This document shows positions 14,833 through 22,903 of a stretch of 38,185 nt of DNA, piece by piece. The DNA is taken from contig CAIUDG010000113.1 of NCBI GenBank assembly GCA_903897925.1, positions 1-38,185 of the forward strand, written 5' to 3'. The notes under the pieces are model-generated. The model was not told where the DNA came from and did not search any database. It saw only the letters and a program-made list of their open reading frames with translations. The translations under genes were made by a program, and so were the position numbers. Positions within the stretch are counted from its first letter, which is position 1; each line of letters starts with the position of its first letter. The stretch is from an uncultured beta proteobacterium. GTDB lineage: Bacteria > Pseudomonadota > Gammaproteobacteria > Burkholderiales > Burkholderiaceae_C.

Positions 14833-17010
14833 TCAGTAAGGGGTTTTCTTCGGGCTGGATTCGAAAGTGCGGAGTCCGGCACCAATCAGTTCAATTGGAA
14901 TGTTCAGCGCCCAGGCGGCGGCGACGGCGGCCATCACCATCTCGGGGCGCGAGGCTTTTTCCGGGCGCAGATTGGCCAGCGGTAGGCTGGCGGTGGTCTG
15001 CATGCCCTGTACCAGCACGATGGCATCGCCTTGCAGGATGACCGCGCGCTCACCGGCCTGGCGGTGTGCCAGGACCGCCGCATGTTCTGGGTCCAGGCTG
15101 TAGAAAATGACCTTGCCGTCGCACAGCGGGGCCATTTCCACGGCTTGCGCATCGGCGGCATTCAACACGGCGGTGCCGCTTGGGCGGACCACGTCAATCT
15201 GGGTGCGCACTACCTTGAAGGCTTGCGTGTCGTCCAGGATGTCGTAGTGGTTCATGCCTTCGTGCCAGCGCACATCGGTGACCACGCCAACGTCGCATTT
15301 GTCGTAGGCCAGGCCTTCGCCCAAGATCATGGTGCCGGGGTTTTCGAACACCGCCGCCTGCACGCTGCGGTTGATCAGTACGCGCTGGCCGGCGTCCCAG
15401 TGGGCGCTGGGTGTGGCGTCGATCTGCCGGCCGTCGAGGTAGAGGCCGTCGTTGCAGGCCAGTCCGACGTGTTTGCCGCTGATGTGGATCAGCCACGCCA
15501 CCAGGCGCGCAATGCGCCCGCTGTGCTGGGTGCCGGTGACGCCGACGATCGGGATGCGGCCGTCTTTTTCGGCCTGGAACAGGTGCTCGATGATGGCTTT
15601 GCCAACCGGTTGCGGCGTGCCTTGCGCGGGTTTGATGTGGGCCAGCAGGCCCGGGCTGGCGTTGACTTCGATGACCGCGCCACGCTGTGTCGCCAGCGGC
15701 TGGGTGATGTCTTCCAGCACCATGTCGATGCCGGCAATGTCGAGGCCGACGACGCGCGCTGCCAGTGCGGCCGCGGCGGCAATGCTGGGGTGCACTTGGT
15801 CGGTGACGTCAAAGGCCACGTTGCCGTTGCGCTGGATCAGCACTTTTTCGCCGGCCGCCGGAATCGATGCCGGGGTCAGCTTGGCGCGCTCTAGTTCCAG
15901 AATGACTTCGCCGCTGCTGCTGGGGTGGACCAGGTTCAGCGGCGCGTCTTCCCCTTCGCCACGGCGCGGGTCGATGTTGATTTGCAGGTCGGCCAGCTGG
16001 TCAATGTTGTGCACGCCGTCACCGGTGATCCAGAGCGACTCGCCAGAGGCGGCGGCGACCATTTGTTTTCCCACCACCAGCAGGCGGTGTTCGTTGCCAG
16101 GGATGTACTTTTCCACAATCACGGCACTGCCGCCGCCCTTGCGGTGCGCCAGCGCGTAGGCGGCTTCTATATCGGCCTGGCTGTGCAGGTCGAGCGACAC
16201 GCCACGGCCATGGTTGCCGTCGTAGGGTTTGAGCACCACCGGCACGCCGATGTCCTGGGCGGCGGCCCAGGCCTGTTCGGCATTGCGCACCAGGTCACCT
16301 TCGGGCACCGGCACGCCACAGGACTTCAGCAGCGATTTGGTCAGGTCTTTGTCGCTGGCAATTTCTTCCGCGATGGCGCTGGTCTGGTCGGTCTCGGCGG
16401 TCCAGATGCGGCGCTGTTCGATGCCATAGCCGAGCTGCACCAGGTTGCCGCTGGTGAGGCGGATGTGCGGGATGCGGCGCGCGGTGGCGGCGTCGACAAT
16501 GTGCGCCGTGCTCGGGCCCAGGCACAGGTCGTCGACCATGGCGCGCAGTTCGGCGACGGTCTGGGGCAGATCGAACGGGGTGTCATTGATGGCGGCCAGC
16601 AGCAGCGCGCGACCGGCGGCAAAGGCGGCGCGGCCAACGCTTTCGTCGCGCGTGCGAAATGCCACTTTGTAGACGCCGCGGGTGGAGGTGCTGCGCGCCT
16701 TGCCGAAGCCGGTGCGCATACCGGCCAGGTTTTGCAACTCCAGGGTCACGTGCTCCAGAATGTGGGCGGCCCAGGTGCCTTCCTTGAGCCGTTGCAGGAA
16801 GCCTCCGCGCACCCCTTCGCTGCATTCGTGTTCGATCAGCCCGGGCAAAAATGCCACCAGGCGTTCGTAGAAGCCTGGCAGGGTATTGGACGGAGCCTCT
16901 TCCAGATCGCCAATATCAACCCAGGCCTCAATGACCGGGCGATAGGTCCAGATATTGGGGCCGCGCAAATGGGTGACCCGAAGAACGTGAATATTTTTCT
17001 TGGCTTGCAT
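14833..17010 (-). CDS. cphA': Second cyanophycin synthetase-like protein CphA'
   Basis: A 725-residue paralogue of CphA, first gene of the pair. The N domain is complete and contains HILEHVTLEL with His83, Glu86, His87 and Glu91, the HxxEH pattern of a zinc hydrolase. The ATP-grasp domain is intact (VVLKPYDGNHGRGV, IEVNASPG). The Mur-ligase module is degenerate: the P-loop reads GTQHSGRI (493-500), losing the catalytic Lys; the TARGG segment reads NPGTM; DHLG is missing; and the protein ends at ESSPKKTPY where the C-terminal lobe would begin. This architecture recalls cyanobacterial CphA2, but the proposed role here (primer generation or dipeptide re-ligation) is inference. The start is MQAKKNIHVLRVTHLRG at 17010; 56 upstream codons lack similarity. 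Confidence 0.9.
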   Translation of the reverse strand: MQAKKNIHVLRVTHLRGPNIWTYRPVIEAWVDIGDLEEAPSNTLPGFYERLVAFLPGLIEHECSEGVRGGFLQRLKEGTWAAHILEHVTLELQNLAGMRTGFGKARSTSTRGVYKVAFRTRDESVGRAAFAAGRALLLAAINDTPFDLPQTVAELRAMVDDLCLGPSTAHIVDAATARRIPHIRLTSGNLVQLGYGIEQRRIWTAETDQTSAIAEEIASDKDLTKSLLKSCGVPVPEGDLVRNAEQAWAAAQDIGVPVVLKPYDGNHGRGVSLDLHSQADIEAAYALAHRKGGGSAVIVEKYIPGNEHRLLVVGKQMVAAASGESLWITGDGVHNIDQLADLQINIDPRRGEGEDAPLNLVHPSSSGEVILELERAKLTPASIPAAGEKVLIQRNGNVAFDVTDQVHPSIAAAAALAARVVGLDIAGIDMVLEDITQPLATQRGAVIEVNASPGLLAHIKPAQGTPQPVGKAIIEHLFQAEKDGRIPIVGVTGTQHSGRIARLVAWLIHISGKHVGLACNDGLYLDGRQIDATPSAHWDAGQRVLINRSVQAAVFENPGTMILGEGLAYDKCDVGVVTDVRWHEGMNHYDILDDTQAFKVVRTQIDVVRPSGTAVLNAADAQAVEMAPLCDGKVIFYSLDPEHAAVLAHRQAGERAVILQGDAIVLVQGMQTTASLPLANLRPEKASRPEMVMAAVAAAWALNIPIELIGAGLRTFESSPKKTPY

Positions 17011-17181
17011 GACACTTTGGGGCTTGGGCAGTCCACCGACATGGCGCTGTCCGCGTTGTGTATTCTCGCTCACTGCAGGCGTCCAGTTTGGTTGGCTGGG
17101 GTCGGCGAGGGTAGTATCCTGAATTCCCGCGCAAAAAACGATTGCCGGCGGGGTTCCCAATAAAAAAACTTTTTGCATTCA
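17011..17181. promoter_or_regulatory. Shared divergent regulatory region of the cyanophycin locus
   Basis: This 171-base region separates the divergent starts of cphA' (minus) and the ABC gene (plus) and must hold both promoters. A plus-strand candidate is TTGGTT (17088-17093), 18-base spacer, TAGTAT (17112-17117). Just before the ABC start codon there is an A-run then T-run (AAAAAAACTTTTT, 17163-17175) and no clear Shine-Dalgarno. No convincing minus-strand promoter was identified. Confidence 0.4.
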
Positions 17182-19476
17182 ATGAGCATTGCTTCTTCCG
17201 TAGATCCATCGATCCCTGGCGACCTGTCGCCGGCACTGCACAACGCAGTCCAGGCACAGTTGCTTCCCCAGGAAAACGTCTTGGCGGCACTGGAGGTTGA
17301 CCTGGATGCCCGCTTGCACTTTATTCCGGGCGTGCTGGTGGTCAGCGACCAGCGCATCCTGAGTCGCAGTGGAGACAGCGGGGCCTGGCAAAGCTGGCAG
17401 TACCGTACGGGTTTGTCCCTGTTGCACCATGACCACGCTGGCGTTGGCCATCTGGAGCTGGTCGACGCCGATGGCCAGCTGGCACGCTGGCGCTTCACGC
17501 TCGGCCAGAACCTGCACGCCATTCGCCTGCTCAAACAGTTTCAGATCCAGTGCGACAGCGCAGTGACCGGGCGTGCGCCAACGCCGCCATCCGACACCGT
17601 GTGCCCCAGCTGCAAAGCGGTGCTGGAGCCGGACCAGGAAGAGTGCCCGATCTGTACCAAGGTGGTGCACACCTCGCCCTCGACCTGGACCCTGTTCCGG
17701 CTCTGGCGCTTTGCCCGGCCCTACCGCGGCCAGCTCGGACTCGGCTTTGGCCTGATGCTGCTGGGGACCGCGGCGAGCCAGGTGCCGCCGTACCTGACCA
17801 TTCCGCTGGTGGACGAGGTGCTGATCCCGTTTCAGAATGGCCAGCACATCGCGCCCAGCAAGATTGCCTGGTACCTGGGTGGACTGCTTGGCTCCGGCCT
17901 GCTGGCCTGGGTGTTGAGCTGGGCCAAAACCTATGTGCTGGCGCTGGCCTCGGAACGCATTGCCGCTGACCTGCGCACCACCACCTACGAACACCTGCTG
18001 CGCCTGTCGCTGGAGTATTTTGGCGGCAAGCGCACCGGCGACCTGCTGTCGCGGGTTGGCAGCGAGAGCGACCGGATTGCGGTCTATCTGTCGCTGCACC
18101 TGACCGACTTTGCCAGTGACCTGGTGATGATTGCCATGACTGCCGCAGTGCTGTTTTCCATGAACCCGTGGCTCGCGCTGATCACGCTGGTGCCCTTGCC
18201 CTTCATTGGCTGGATGATCCATTTCGTGCGCTACCGCCTGCGCACCGGGTTTGAAAAAATCGACCGGGTCTGGGGCGAAGTCACCAACGTGCTGGCCGAC
18301 ACCATTCCCGGCATCCGCGTGGTCAAGGCGTTTGCCCAGGAACAGCGTGAAGCCCGGCGTTTCCGCGACGCCAACAAGCACAACCTGCTGGTCAATGACC
18401 GCATCAACCGCATCTGGGCGCTGTTTTCGCCGAGTGTTTCGCTGTTCACTGAAATCGGCTTGCTGGTGGTCTGGGGCTTTGGCATCTGGCAGGTGTCGCG
18501 TGGCCAGATCACGGTCGGTATGCTGCTGGCGGCCATTGCCTACATCAGCCGCTTTTATGGGCGCCTGGACTCGATGAGCCGGATTGTGTCGGTGACACAG
18601 AAATCGGCCTCGGCGGCCAAGCGCATCTTTGACATCCTGGACCATGTTTCCAGCGTGCCGGAACCGGCCAGACCGGTGCCCATGGGCCAGGTGCAGGGCC
18701 GCATTGAAGTGCGCGAAGTGGGCTTCCGTTATGGCAACCGGGAAGTCAACCGTGGCATCAGTCTGAATATTGCACCGGGCGAAATGATCGGTCTGGTGGG
18801 CCACAGCGGCTCGGGCAAGAGCACGCTGGTGAACCTGATTTGCCGCTTTTACGACGTCTCTGAAGGCGCGATTTTGGTCGATGGTGTTGACATCCGCTCC
18901 TATGCCATTGCCGATTACCGGCAGAACATCGGCCTGGTGCTGCAGGAGCCGTTTCTGTTCTTTGGCACGATTGCCGACAACATTGCCTATGGCAAGCCCG
19001 ATGCCAGCCGCGAAGACATCATTGCCGCAGCGCGTGCCGCGCATGCCCACGAATTCATCCTGCGCCTGCCGCAGGGCTACGACTCGATGGTCGGTGAGCG
19101 TGGTCAGGGCCTGTCCGGCGGCGAGCGCCAGCGCATTTCGATTGCCCGTGCCTTGCTGATCGACCCGCGCATACTGATTCTGGACGAGGCCACTTCTTCG
19201 GTGGACTCGGAAACCGAAAAGGAAATCCAGAAGGCGCTGGAAAACCTGGTGCAGGGCCGCACCACGATTGCCATTGCGCACCGCTTGTCGACGCTGCACC
19301 GGGCCGACCGCCTGGTGGTGCTGGACCGTGGCCGGGTGGTGGAAGAAGGAACCCACGATGCGCTGATGGCGCAGCAGGGTGCCTATTACAGCCTGTACCA
19401 GGCGCAGGCACGCAATATGGATGTGGACATGGACGAGCGCCGTTCCGACAACGCGGCCAAGGAGAGTGATGCATGA
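17182..19476 (+). CDS. Cyanophycin metabolism-associated ABC transporter (fused permease-ATPase)
   Basis: A 764-residue half-transporter. Residues 1-125 form a soluble domain whose pattern (ENVLAALEVDLD, then VLVVSDQRIL) resembles bacterial PH-like domains. A four-Cys zinc-ribbon-like element follows (CPSC 141-144, CPIC 155-158). The transmembrane domain of the type-I exporter class spans about 180-480, then the ATPase: Walker A GHSGSGKST (540-548), LSGGE (644-648), Walker B LILDEA with Asp668/Glu669, and the H-loop His700. I recognise the type as one annotated with cyanophycin metabolism; the substrate is unknown. Start: ATG at 17182; a TTG three codons earlier is possible. Its TGA overlaps the ATG of the DUF1854 gene. 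Confidence 0.88.
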   Translation: MSIASSVDPSIPGDLSPALHNAVQAQLLPQENVLAALEVDLDARLHFIPGVLVVSDQRILSRSGDSGAWQSWQYRTGLSLLHHDHAGVGHLELVDADGQLARWRFTLGQNLHAIRLLKQFQIQCDSAVTGRAPTPPSDTVCPSCKAVLEPDQEECPICTKVVHTSPSTWTLFRLWRFARPYRGQLGLGFGLMLLGTAASQVPPYLTIPLVDEVLIPFQNGQHIAPSKIAWYLGGLLGSGLLAWVLSWAKTYVLALASERIAADLRTTTYEHLLRLSLEYFGGKRTGDLLSRVGSESDRIAVYLSLHLTDFASDLVMIAMTAAVLFSMNPWLALITLVPLPFIGWMIHFVRYRLRTGFEKIDRVWGEVTNVLADTIPGIRVVKAFAQEQREARRFRDANKHNLLVNDRINRIWALFSPSVSLFTEIGLLVVWGFGIWQVSRGQITVGMLLAAIAYISRFYGRLDSMSRIVSVTQKSASAAKRIFDILDHVSSVPEPARPVPMGQVQGRIEVREVGFRYGNREVNRGISLNIAPGEMIGLVGHSGSGKSTLVNLICRFYDVSEGAILVDGVDIRSYAIADYRQNIGLVLQEPFLFFGTIADNIAYGKPDASREDIIAAARAAHAHEFILRLPQGYDSMVGERGQGLSGGERQRISIARALLIDPRILILDEATSSVDSETEKEIQKALENLVQGRTTIAIAHRLSTLHRADRLVVLDRGRVVEEGTHDALMAQQGAYYSLYQAQARNMDVDMDERRSDNAAKESDA

Positions 19477-19970
19477 GCGCAGTAACAGCGGCCCCGGCCG
19501 ACAAGACAGTGTTTGACTTGCAGCGCAATGCGTTTGGCAAACTGATATTGCGCAACGCCCAGGGCGAGGTGCATGAAGGCGTGCTGCCGGTGCGGGCGTT
19601 TCCGATCCAGGCGCCGGAGCGCGGCATTTCGCTGGTCAACACCGACGGCCATGAAGTCGGCTGGGTCGATGAACTGCAGCAATTGCCGGAGCCGGCGCAG
19701 GGGCTGATTCGCGCCGAACTGGCAAGCCGGGAGTTCATGCCGGTGCTGCAGGAAATTGTCGCGGTCAGCAGCTACTCCACGCCGTGTACCTGGACGGTGG
19801 ACACCGACCGCGGGCGCACCGCGTTTGTGCTGCGTGGCGATGAGGACATTCGCCGTGTCGGCAAGGACAACGCCTTGCTGATCGGCGACAGCCACGGCAT
19901 TCAGTACCTGGTACGCGACCAGCTGGCGCTCAACGCCACCAGCAGGAAGATTCTGGACCGCTTTTTGTAA
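19473..19970 (+). CDS. DUF1854 protein associated with cyanophycin metabolism
   Basis: A 165-residue cytoplasmic protein with no signal peptide or membrane segment. It matches the DUF1854 family found beside cyanophycin synthetases: FDLQRNAFGKLILRNAQGE at the start, ERGISLVNTDGHEVGWVDEL in the middle and RDQLALNATSRKILDRFL at the end. Function unknown. The ATG overlaps the ABC-transporter stop (ATGA), so the two are translationally coupled and probably act together, perhaps as a regulatory or adaptor subunit; that is inference. The stop lies only five bases from the convergent panC stop. Confidence 0.88.
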   Translation: MSAVTAAPADKTVFDLQRNAFGKLILRNAQGEVHEGVLPVRAFPIQAPERGISLVNTDGHEVGWVDELQQLPEPAQGLIRAELASREFMPVLQEIVAVSSYSTPCTWTVDTDRGRTAFVLRGDEDIRRVGKDNALLIGDSHGIQYLVRDQLALNATSRKILDRFL

Positions 19971-19975
19971 GCGGC

Positions 19976-20800
19976 TCAGACTTCCAGGTTGTCGATCAGC
20001 CGGGTGCCGTCCAGGCGCGCTGCGGCCAGCAGCACCAGCGCGTCGCCGGCTTGTGGTTCCTGCAGATCACTTTGGCGGCGTGCCGTAATGTAGTCCGGCT
20101 TCCAGCCGGCCTGCGTCAGCGTGTCCAGGGCCTGGCGTTCCAGTTCGGCCAGGCGGCTCGGGTCGGCGCGCAAACCTGCGGCGAAGCTGCGCAGGGTTTG
20201 CGACAGCTGGGCTGCGCGTTCCAGTTGTTCTGGGTTCAGGTAGCCGTTGCGCGATGACAGCGCCAGGCCGCTGGCGCTGCGGCAGGTATCGACGCCGACA
20301 ATCTCCACCGGCAGTGCGAACTGTTGCACCAGATGGCGAATCACCATCAGTTGCTGGTAATCCTTTTTGCCGAACACGGCGCTACGCGCCTGGGTGCAGC
20401 TCAGCAGCTTGAGCACCACGGTGGCGACACCGGTGAAAAAGCCGGGCCGGAAGTGCCCTTCCAGAATATTCGCCAGCGCTGCCGGCGGCTGCACCAGAAA
20501 AGTTTGCGGCACCGGGTAGAGGTCTTTTTCGGCCGGCGCGAAGACGATGTCGCAGCCGGCTTCCTGCAGGCGCTGGCAATCGGCTTCCAGCGTGCGCGGA
20601 TAGGTGTCGAAGTCTTCGTTGGGGCCGAACTGCAGCCGGTTCACAAAGATGGTGGCGATGGTGACATCGCCCAGCGGTTTGGCGGTTTTCACCAGGGCCA
20701 GGTGGCCGGCGTGCAGATTGCCCATGGTGGGCACCACAGCCGGGTGGCGGTAGGCCTGCAGCAGCTGGCGCAGGTCACTGAGGGTATGAACGATCTGCAT
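19976..20800 (-). CDS. panC: Pantothenate synthetase
   Basis: A 274-residue enzyme that condenses pantoate with beta-alanine using ATP, the last step of pantothenate synthesis. The HIGH-like nucleotide motif is PTMGNLHAGHL (24-34). FVNRLQFGPNEDFDTYPRT, FGKKDYQQL and the KMSKS-equivalent region ALSSRNGYL are all present. The ATG directly abuts the panB stop (TAAATG), indicating coupling. VNRLQF replaces the more usual VNPxQF, a one-residue difference worth noting but not clearly inactivating. Confidence 0.95.
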   Translation of the reverse strand: MQIVHTLSDLRQLLQAYRHPAVVPTMGNLHAGHLALVKTAKPLGDVTIATIFVNRLQFGPNEDFDTYPRTLEADCQRLQEAGCDIVFAPAEKDLYPVPQTFLVQPPAALANILEGHFRPGFFTGVATVVLKLLSCTQARSAVFGKKDYQQLMVIRHLVQQFALPVEIVGVDTCRSASGLALSSRNGYLNPEQLERAAQLSQTLRSFAAGLRADPSRLAELERQALDTLTQAGWKPDYITARRQSDLQEPQAGDALVLLAAARLDGTRLIDNLEV

Positions 20801-21697
20801 TTACCAGGCGTGAATGGAGTTGTCTGGGAAGCTGCCGTCCTTGACGGCGGCCACGTAGGCGGCAATAGCGCCGCGAATACTGTCGGAATCCTGCATGAAG
20901 TTGCGTACGAATTTGGGCATTTTGCCCAGGTTCAGCCCGAGCATGTCGTGCAGCACCAGCACCTGTCCGGCGGTGCCATTGCCGGCGCCAATGCCGATGG
21001 TGGCGCAGTGCGGCAATTCAGCGGTCAGGCTGCGCGCCATCTGTTCCGGCACCATTTCCAGCACCACCATGGTGGCGCCGGCATCCTGCAGTTCCAAGGC
21101 CTGGCTGCGCATCAGTTCGGCGCTGGCCTGGGTTTTTCCCTGCACCCGGTAGCCGCCCAGCGAATGCACGGTTTGGGGCGTCAAGCCCAGGTGGGCGCAG
21201 ACCGGGATGCCGCGTTCGACCAGAAAACGCACGGTTTCGGTGGTCCAGCCACCGCCTTCGAGTTTGACCATGTGGGCGCCGGCCTGCATCAGCACGGCAG
21301 CGCTGCGCATCGCCTGTTCTTTCGATTCCTGGTAGGTGGCAAACGGCAGGTCGGCCACGACCCAGGCCGTGGCCTGGGCCCGGTGCAGACCGCGGGCGAC
21401 ACTTTCGGTGTGGTACCGCATGGTTTCCAGCGACACGCCCACGGTGCTGGTCAGGCCCTGGCAGACCATGCCGAGCGAGTCACCAATCAGGATGCTTTCC
21501 ACGCCTGCGGCATCGGCGACTGCCGCAAAAGTGGCGTCGTAGGCGGTGATCATGCTGATTTTTTCGCCGCGTGCGTGCATTTCCTGCAGGCGTGGCAGGC
21601 TGATCGGCTTGCGGCTTGGCATCGGCGAGGCCGGTGGCAGCGTGCCGTAGGGGGTGGCATGCAGGGCAGCGGCGTTACCCGTGGTGGTGTCGGTCAT
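20801..21697 (-). CDS. panB: 3-methyl-2-oxobutanoate hydroxymethyltransferase
   Basis: A 298-residue PanB, which transfers a hydroxymethyl group from 5,10-methylene-tetrahydrofolate to ketoisovalerate to give ketopantoate. Motifs are [29 protein letters not shown] with the metal-binding Asp, [15 protein letters not shown] and IGIGAG. About 28 N-terminal residues precede the family core ([16 protein letters not shown]). The ATG at 21697 has GGAG at suitable distance; an internal Met at residue 26 is an alternative start. It lies directly upstream of panC. Confidence 0.95.
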   Translation of the reverse strand: MTDTTTGNAAALHATPYGTLPPASPMPSRKPISLPRLQEMHARGEKISMITAYDATFAAVADAAGVESILIGDSLGMVCQGLTSTVGVSLETMRYHTESVARGLHRAQATAWVVADLPFATYQESKEQAMRSAAVLMQAGAHMVKLEGGGWTTETVRFLVERGIPVCAHLGLTPQTVHSLGGYRVQGKTQASAELMRSQALELQDAGATMVVLEMVPEQMARSLTAELPHCATIGIGAGNGTAGQVLVLHDMLGLNLGKMPKFVRNFMQDSDSIRGAIAAYVAAVKDGSFPDNSIHAW

Positions 21698-21764
21698 GGC
21701 GTGCTCCAGTGACAGAATGGTTGGGTGAAATTGGCCCGAATACTAACCGCAATCTGGGTGGCTA

Positions 21765-22625
21765 TCAGGTCGGTGAATAGGCCAGGCGCACGTAGATCGG
21801 GGCAAAGGCTTCGGCCTGGGTGATTTCGATCAGGGTCTCCTTGGCCAGTTCCAGCAGCGCAATAAACGTGACGACCAGCACCGGCGTGCCCTGAATCGGG
21901 TCAAACAAGTCTTCAAAGCCGACAAAGCGCCGGCCCTGCAGCTTGCGCAGCACAATGCTCATGTGCTCGCGCACCGACAGCTCTTCGCGGCTGATCTTGT
22001 GGTGCTGCACCAGCTTGGCGCGCTTAAGAATGTCGCGCCAGGCTTCCTGCAGGTCGACCAGATGCACCTCCGGGAATCGCGGCTGCAGGCTTTGTTCAAT
22101 AAAAATGCTGGCCTTGAGAAAGTCGCGCCCGTATTGCGGCACCGCGTTCAGGCGCGCGGCGGCGACTTTCATCTGCTCGTATTCGAGCAGGCGGCGGACC
22201 AGTTCGGCGCGCGGGTCTTCGGCTTCCTCGCCATCGGCGGTTTTCTTCGGCGGCAGCAGCATGCGTGACTTGATTTCAATCAGCATCGCCGCCATCAGCA
22301 GGTATTCGGCCGCCAGTTCCAGATTGCGTTTGCGAATTTGTTCGACGTAGACCAGGTATTGCTTGGTCACGCTGAGCATCGGGATGTCCAGAATATTGAA
22401 ATTCTGTTTGCGAATCAGGTACAGCAGCAGGTCGAGCGGGCCTTCAAAGGCTTCCAGAAAGACTTCCAGCGCATCCGGTGGAATGTACAGATCCTGCGGC
22501 ATGGCAAACAGCGGTTCACCATACAGCCGCGCTACCGCTACATGGTCCACCACCTGTGGCATGCCGGCCAGCACGGCAAGGTCCGCAGCGTCAGCGGCGG
22601 CGGATTCGGGGGCGGACTCGATCAT
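21765..22625 (-). CDS. scpA: Segregation and condensation protein A (kleisin)
   Basis: A 286-residue ScpA, the kleisin bridge of the SMC-ScpAB condensin that organises and segregates chromosomes. The N-terminal SMC-binding region shows EAFEGPLDLLLYLIRKQNFNILDIPM across about 58-85, followed by EYLLMAAMLIEIKSRMLLP. A C-terminal winged-helix region follows (FVGFEDLF ... VVTFIALLELAKE). About 45 N-terminal residues precede the core, common in Burkholderiales. Neighbours DUF3460 upstream and panB downstream are typical of this order. Confidence 0.95.
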   Translation of the reverse strand: MIESAPESAAADAADLAVLAGMPQVVDHVAVARLYGEPLFAMPQDLYIPPDALEVFLEAFEGPLDLLLYLIRKQNFNILDIPMLSVTKQYLVYVEQIRKRNLELAAEYLLMAAMLIEIKSRMLLPPKKTADGEEAEDPRAELVRRLLEYEQMKVAAARLNAVPQYGRDFLKASIFIEQSLQPRFPEVHLVDLQEAWRDILKRAKLVQHHKISREELSVREHMSIVLRKLQGRRFVGFEDLFDPIQGTPVLVVTFIALLELAKETLIEITQAEAFAPIYVRLAYSPT

Positions 22626-22682
22626 GGGGTGTGCTGCGGCGGGCAGTGCCAGCCGTTGCCAGGGGCACGGTTGGCGTCAGAC

Positions 22683-22886
22683 TCAGTGCTTGGTCTGGTA
22701 GACGTAGGGTTTTTGCGCCACACGGGCACGCTCGTAGCCACGCAGGGCCAGGCGGTCAACCACCTTGTCCCAGAGCAGGGCGCGGCCCTTGACCTGTTCG
22801 GCGTCGAGTTGCGGGTTGCGGGCTTTCAGTTCGTCGATAAACTGGGTCGCGTCAGAGCGGTAATCGGGGCGGCGGAAAATATTCAT
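22683..22886 (-). CDS. DUF3460 family small protein
   Basis: A 67-residue basic soluble protein (MNIFRRPDYRSDATQFIDEL at its start, ending in YVYQTKH) that matches the DUF3460 family of betaproteobacteria. Function unknown. It lies 57 bases upstream of scpA and 17 bases after the SulP gene, all in the same direction. Conservation beside scpA hints at a link but gives no mechanism. Confidence 0.85.
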   Translation of the reverse strand: MNIFRRPDYRSDATQFIDELKARNPQLDAEQVKGRALLWDKVVDRLALRGYERARVAQKPYVYQTKH

Positions 22887-22903
22887 GGGGGTACCTCTGG
22901 CAG

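Noticed and set aside
14833..17010. CphA' as a decaying pseudogene of cphA
   Set aside because: The frame is intact over 725 codons, the ATP-grasp motifs and HxxEH motif are conserved, and the truncation falls at a domain boundary, so loss of the Mur-ligase site looks selected rather than random decay.
17179..19356. 725-codon open frame antisense to the ABC transporter
   Set aside because: The plus strand has every ABC motif in order; the antisense product shows no domain and low-complexity composition.
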